The translations under genes and the position numbers were made by a program. Under the pieces are notes generated by a model. It did not search any database. It saw only the letters and a program-made list of their open reading frames with translations, and was not told the origin of the DNA. From an uncultured Oscillibacter sp. (GTDB taxonomy: Bacteria; Bacillota; Clostridia; Oscillospirales; Oscillospiraceae): a DNA stretch of 5,206 nucleotides. The stretch is from the NCBI GenBank assembly GCA_937884915.1, contig CALAAN010000101.1, positions 1 through 5,206 of the forward strand, in the 5' to 3' direction. Every line of letters begins with the position of its first letter. The stretch's first letter is position 1. Positions 5,143-5,206 of this stretch are shown here, in pieces.

Positions 5143-5206
5143 ATGACGACAGATCGGAAACGGGGATATCTCTATATCCTGCTTGCCGCGATGCTCTATT
5201 CGACCA
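5143..5206 (+). CDS. N-terminus of a membrane protein, possibly an EamA/DMT-type transporter (cut by the window edge)
   Basis: The first 21 codons are visible: a short basic start (MTTDRKR) then GYLYILLAAMLYST, the beginning of a membrane helix. The ATG is supported by an AGGAGGAGG stretch (5128-5136), 6-9 bases upstream, and by a promoter at 5072-5100. The opening K/R-x-G-Y-L-Y-x-L-L-A-A resembles the first helix of EamA/DMT-family exporters, where it often runs into a small-residue helix. This is too little sequence to be sure; any polytopic membrane protein is possible. The gene is a separate unit from the symporter, given the terminator between them. Confidence 0.55.
   Translation, partial: MTTDRKRGYLYILLAAMLYST

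Overview
The window looks like chromosome from a GC-rich gut-type Firmicute (Bacillota, probably an Oscillospiraceae/Ruminococcaceae relative). This is inferred from strong AGGAGG-type ribosome binding sites, G/C-ending codons, short Rho-independent terminators and the character of the proteins (a YedE/TusA selenium pair, a DUF1653 protein, a YgjP-like metallopeptidase, an NCS2 uracil permease and a DAACS symporter). No rRNA, tRNA, CRISPR array, insertion sequence or phage gene is visible.

Layout. (1) Bases 1-590, + strand: the 3' end of a YedE-type putative selenium transporter and a small TusA-family protein, closed by a strong terminator at 606-638. (2) Bases 640-1146, + strand: a promoter, a 67-residue zinc-ribbon protein (DUF6487-like), then a small membrane-protein frame interrupted by an in-frame TGA. 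(3) Bases 1161-1929, - strand: a two-gene operon, DUF1653 protein then YgjP-like metallopeptidase, joined by an ATGA overlap and driven by an extended -10 promoter. (4) Bases 1937-3579, - strand: a uracil permease gene with its own terminator. Its long upstream region carries a promoter, a 29-codon leader peptide with a perfect Shine-Dalgarno, a U-rich stretch and an intrinsic terminator whose 5' arm contains the leader stop codon. (5) Bases 3672-5049, + strand: a promoter, a DAACS-family glutamate/aspartate or dicarboxylate symporter, and a terminator. (6) Bases 5072-5206, + strand: a promoter and the first 21 codons of a membrane protein cut by the window edge.

The most interesting signal is the leader before the uracil permease gene. 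Its parts follow the logic of the E. coli pyrBI attenuator: low UTP slows RNA polymerase in the U-rich stretch, the leader ribosome catches up and covers the terminator hairpin, and the permease gene is transcribed. Fourteen consecutive leader codons end in T, in a region where the neighbouring genes prefer G/C, which suggests selection on the RNA rather than on the peptide. The mechanism is inferred; the ORF, its ribosome binding site, the hairpin and the T-tract are seen directly.

Apart from the YedE-TusA pair (selenium or sulfur handling) and the coupled DUF1653-YgjP pair, the genes are separate transcription units with no evident shared pathway. The two large transporters (uracil; acidic amino acid or dicarboxylate) are divergently transcribed from a 435-base gap that holds both promoters and the attenuator.
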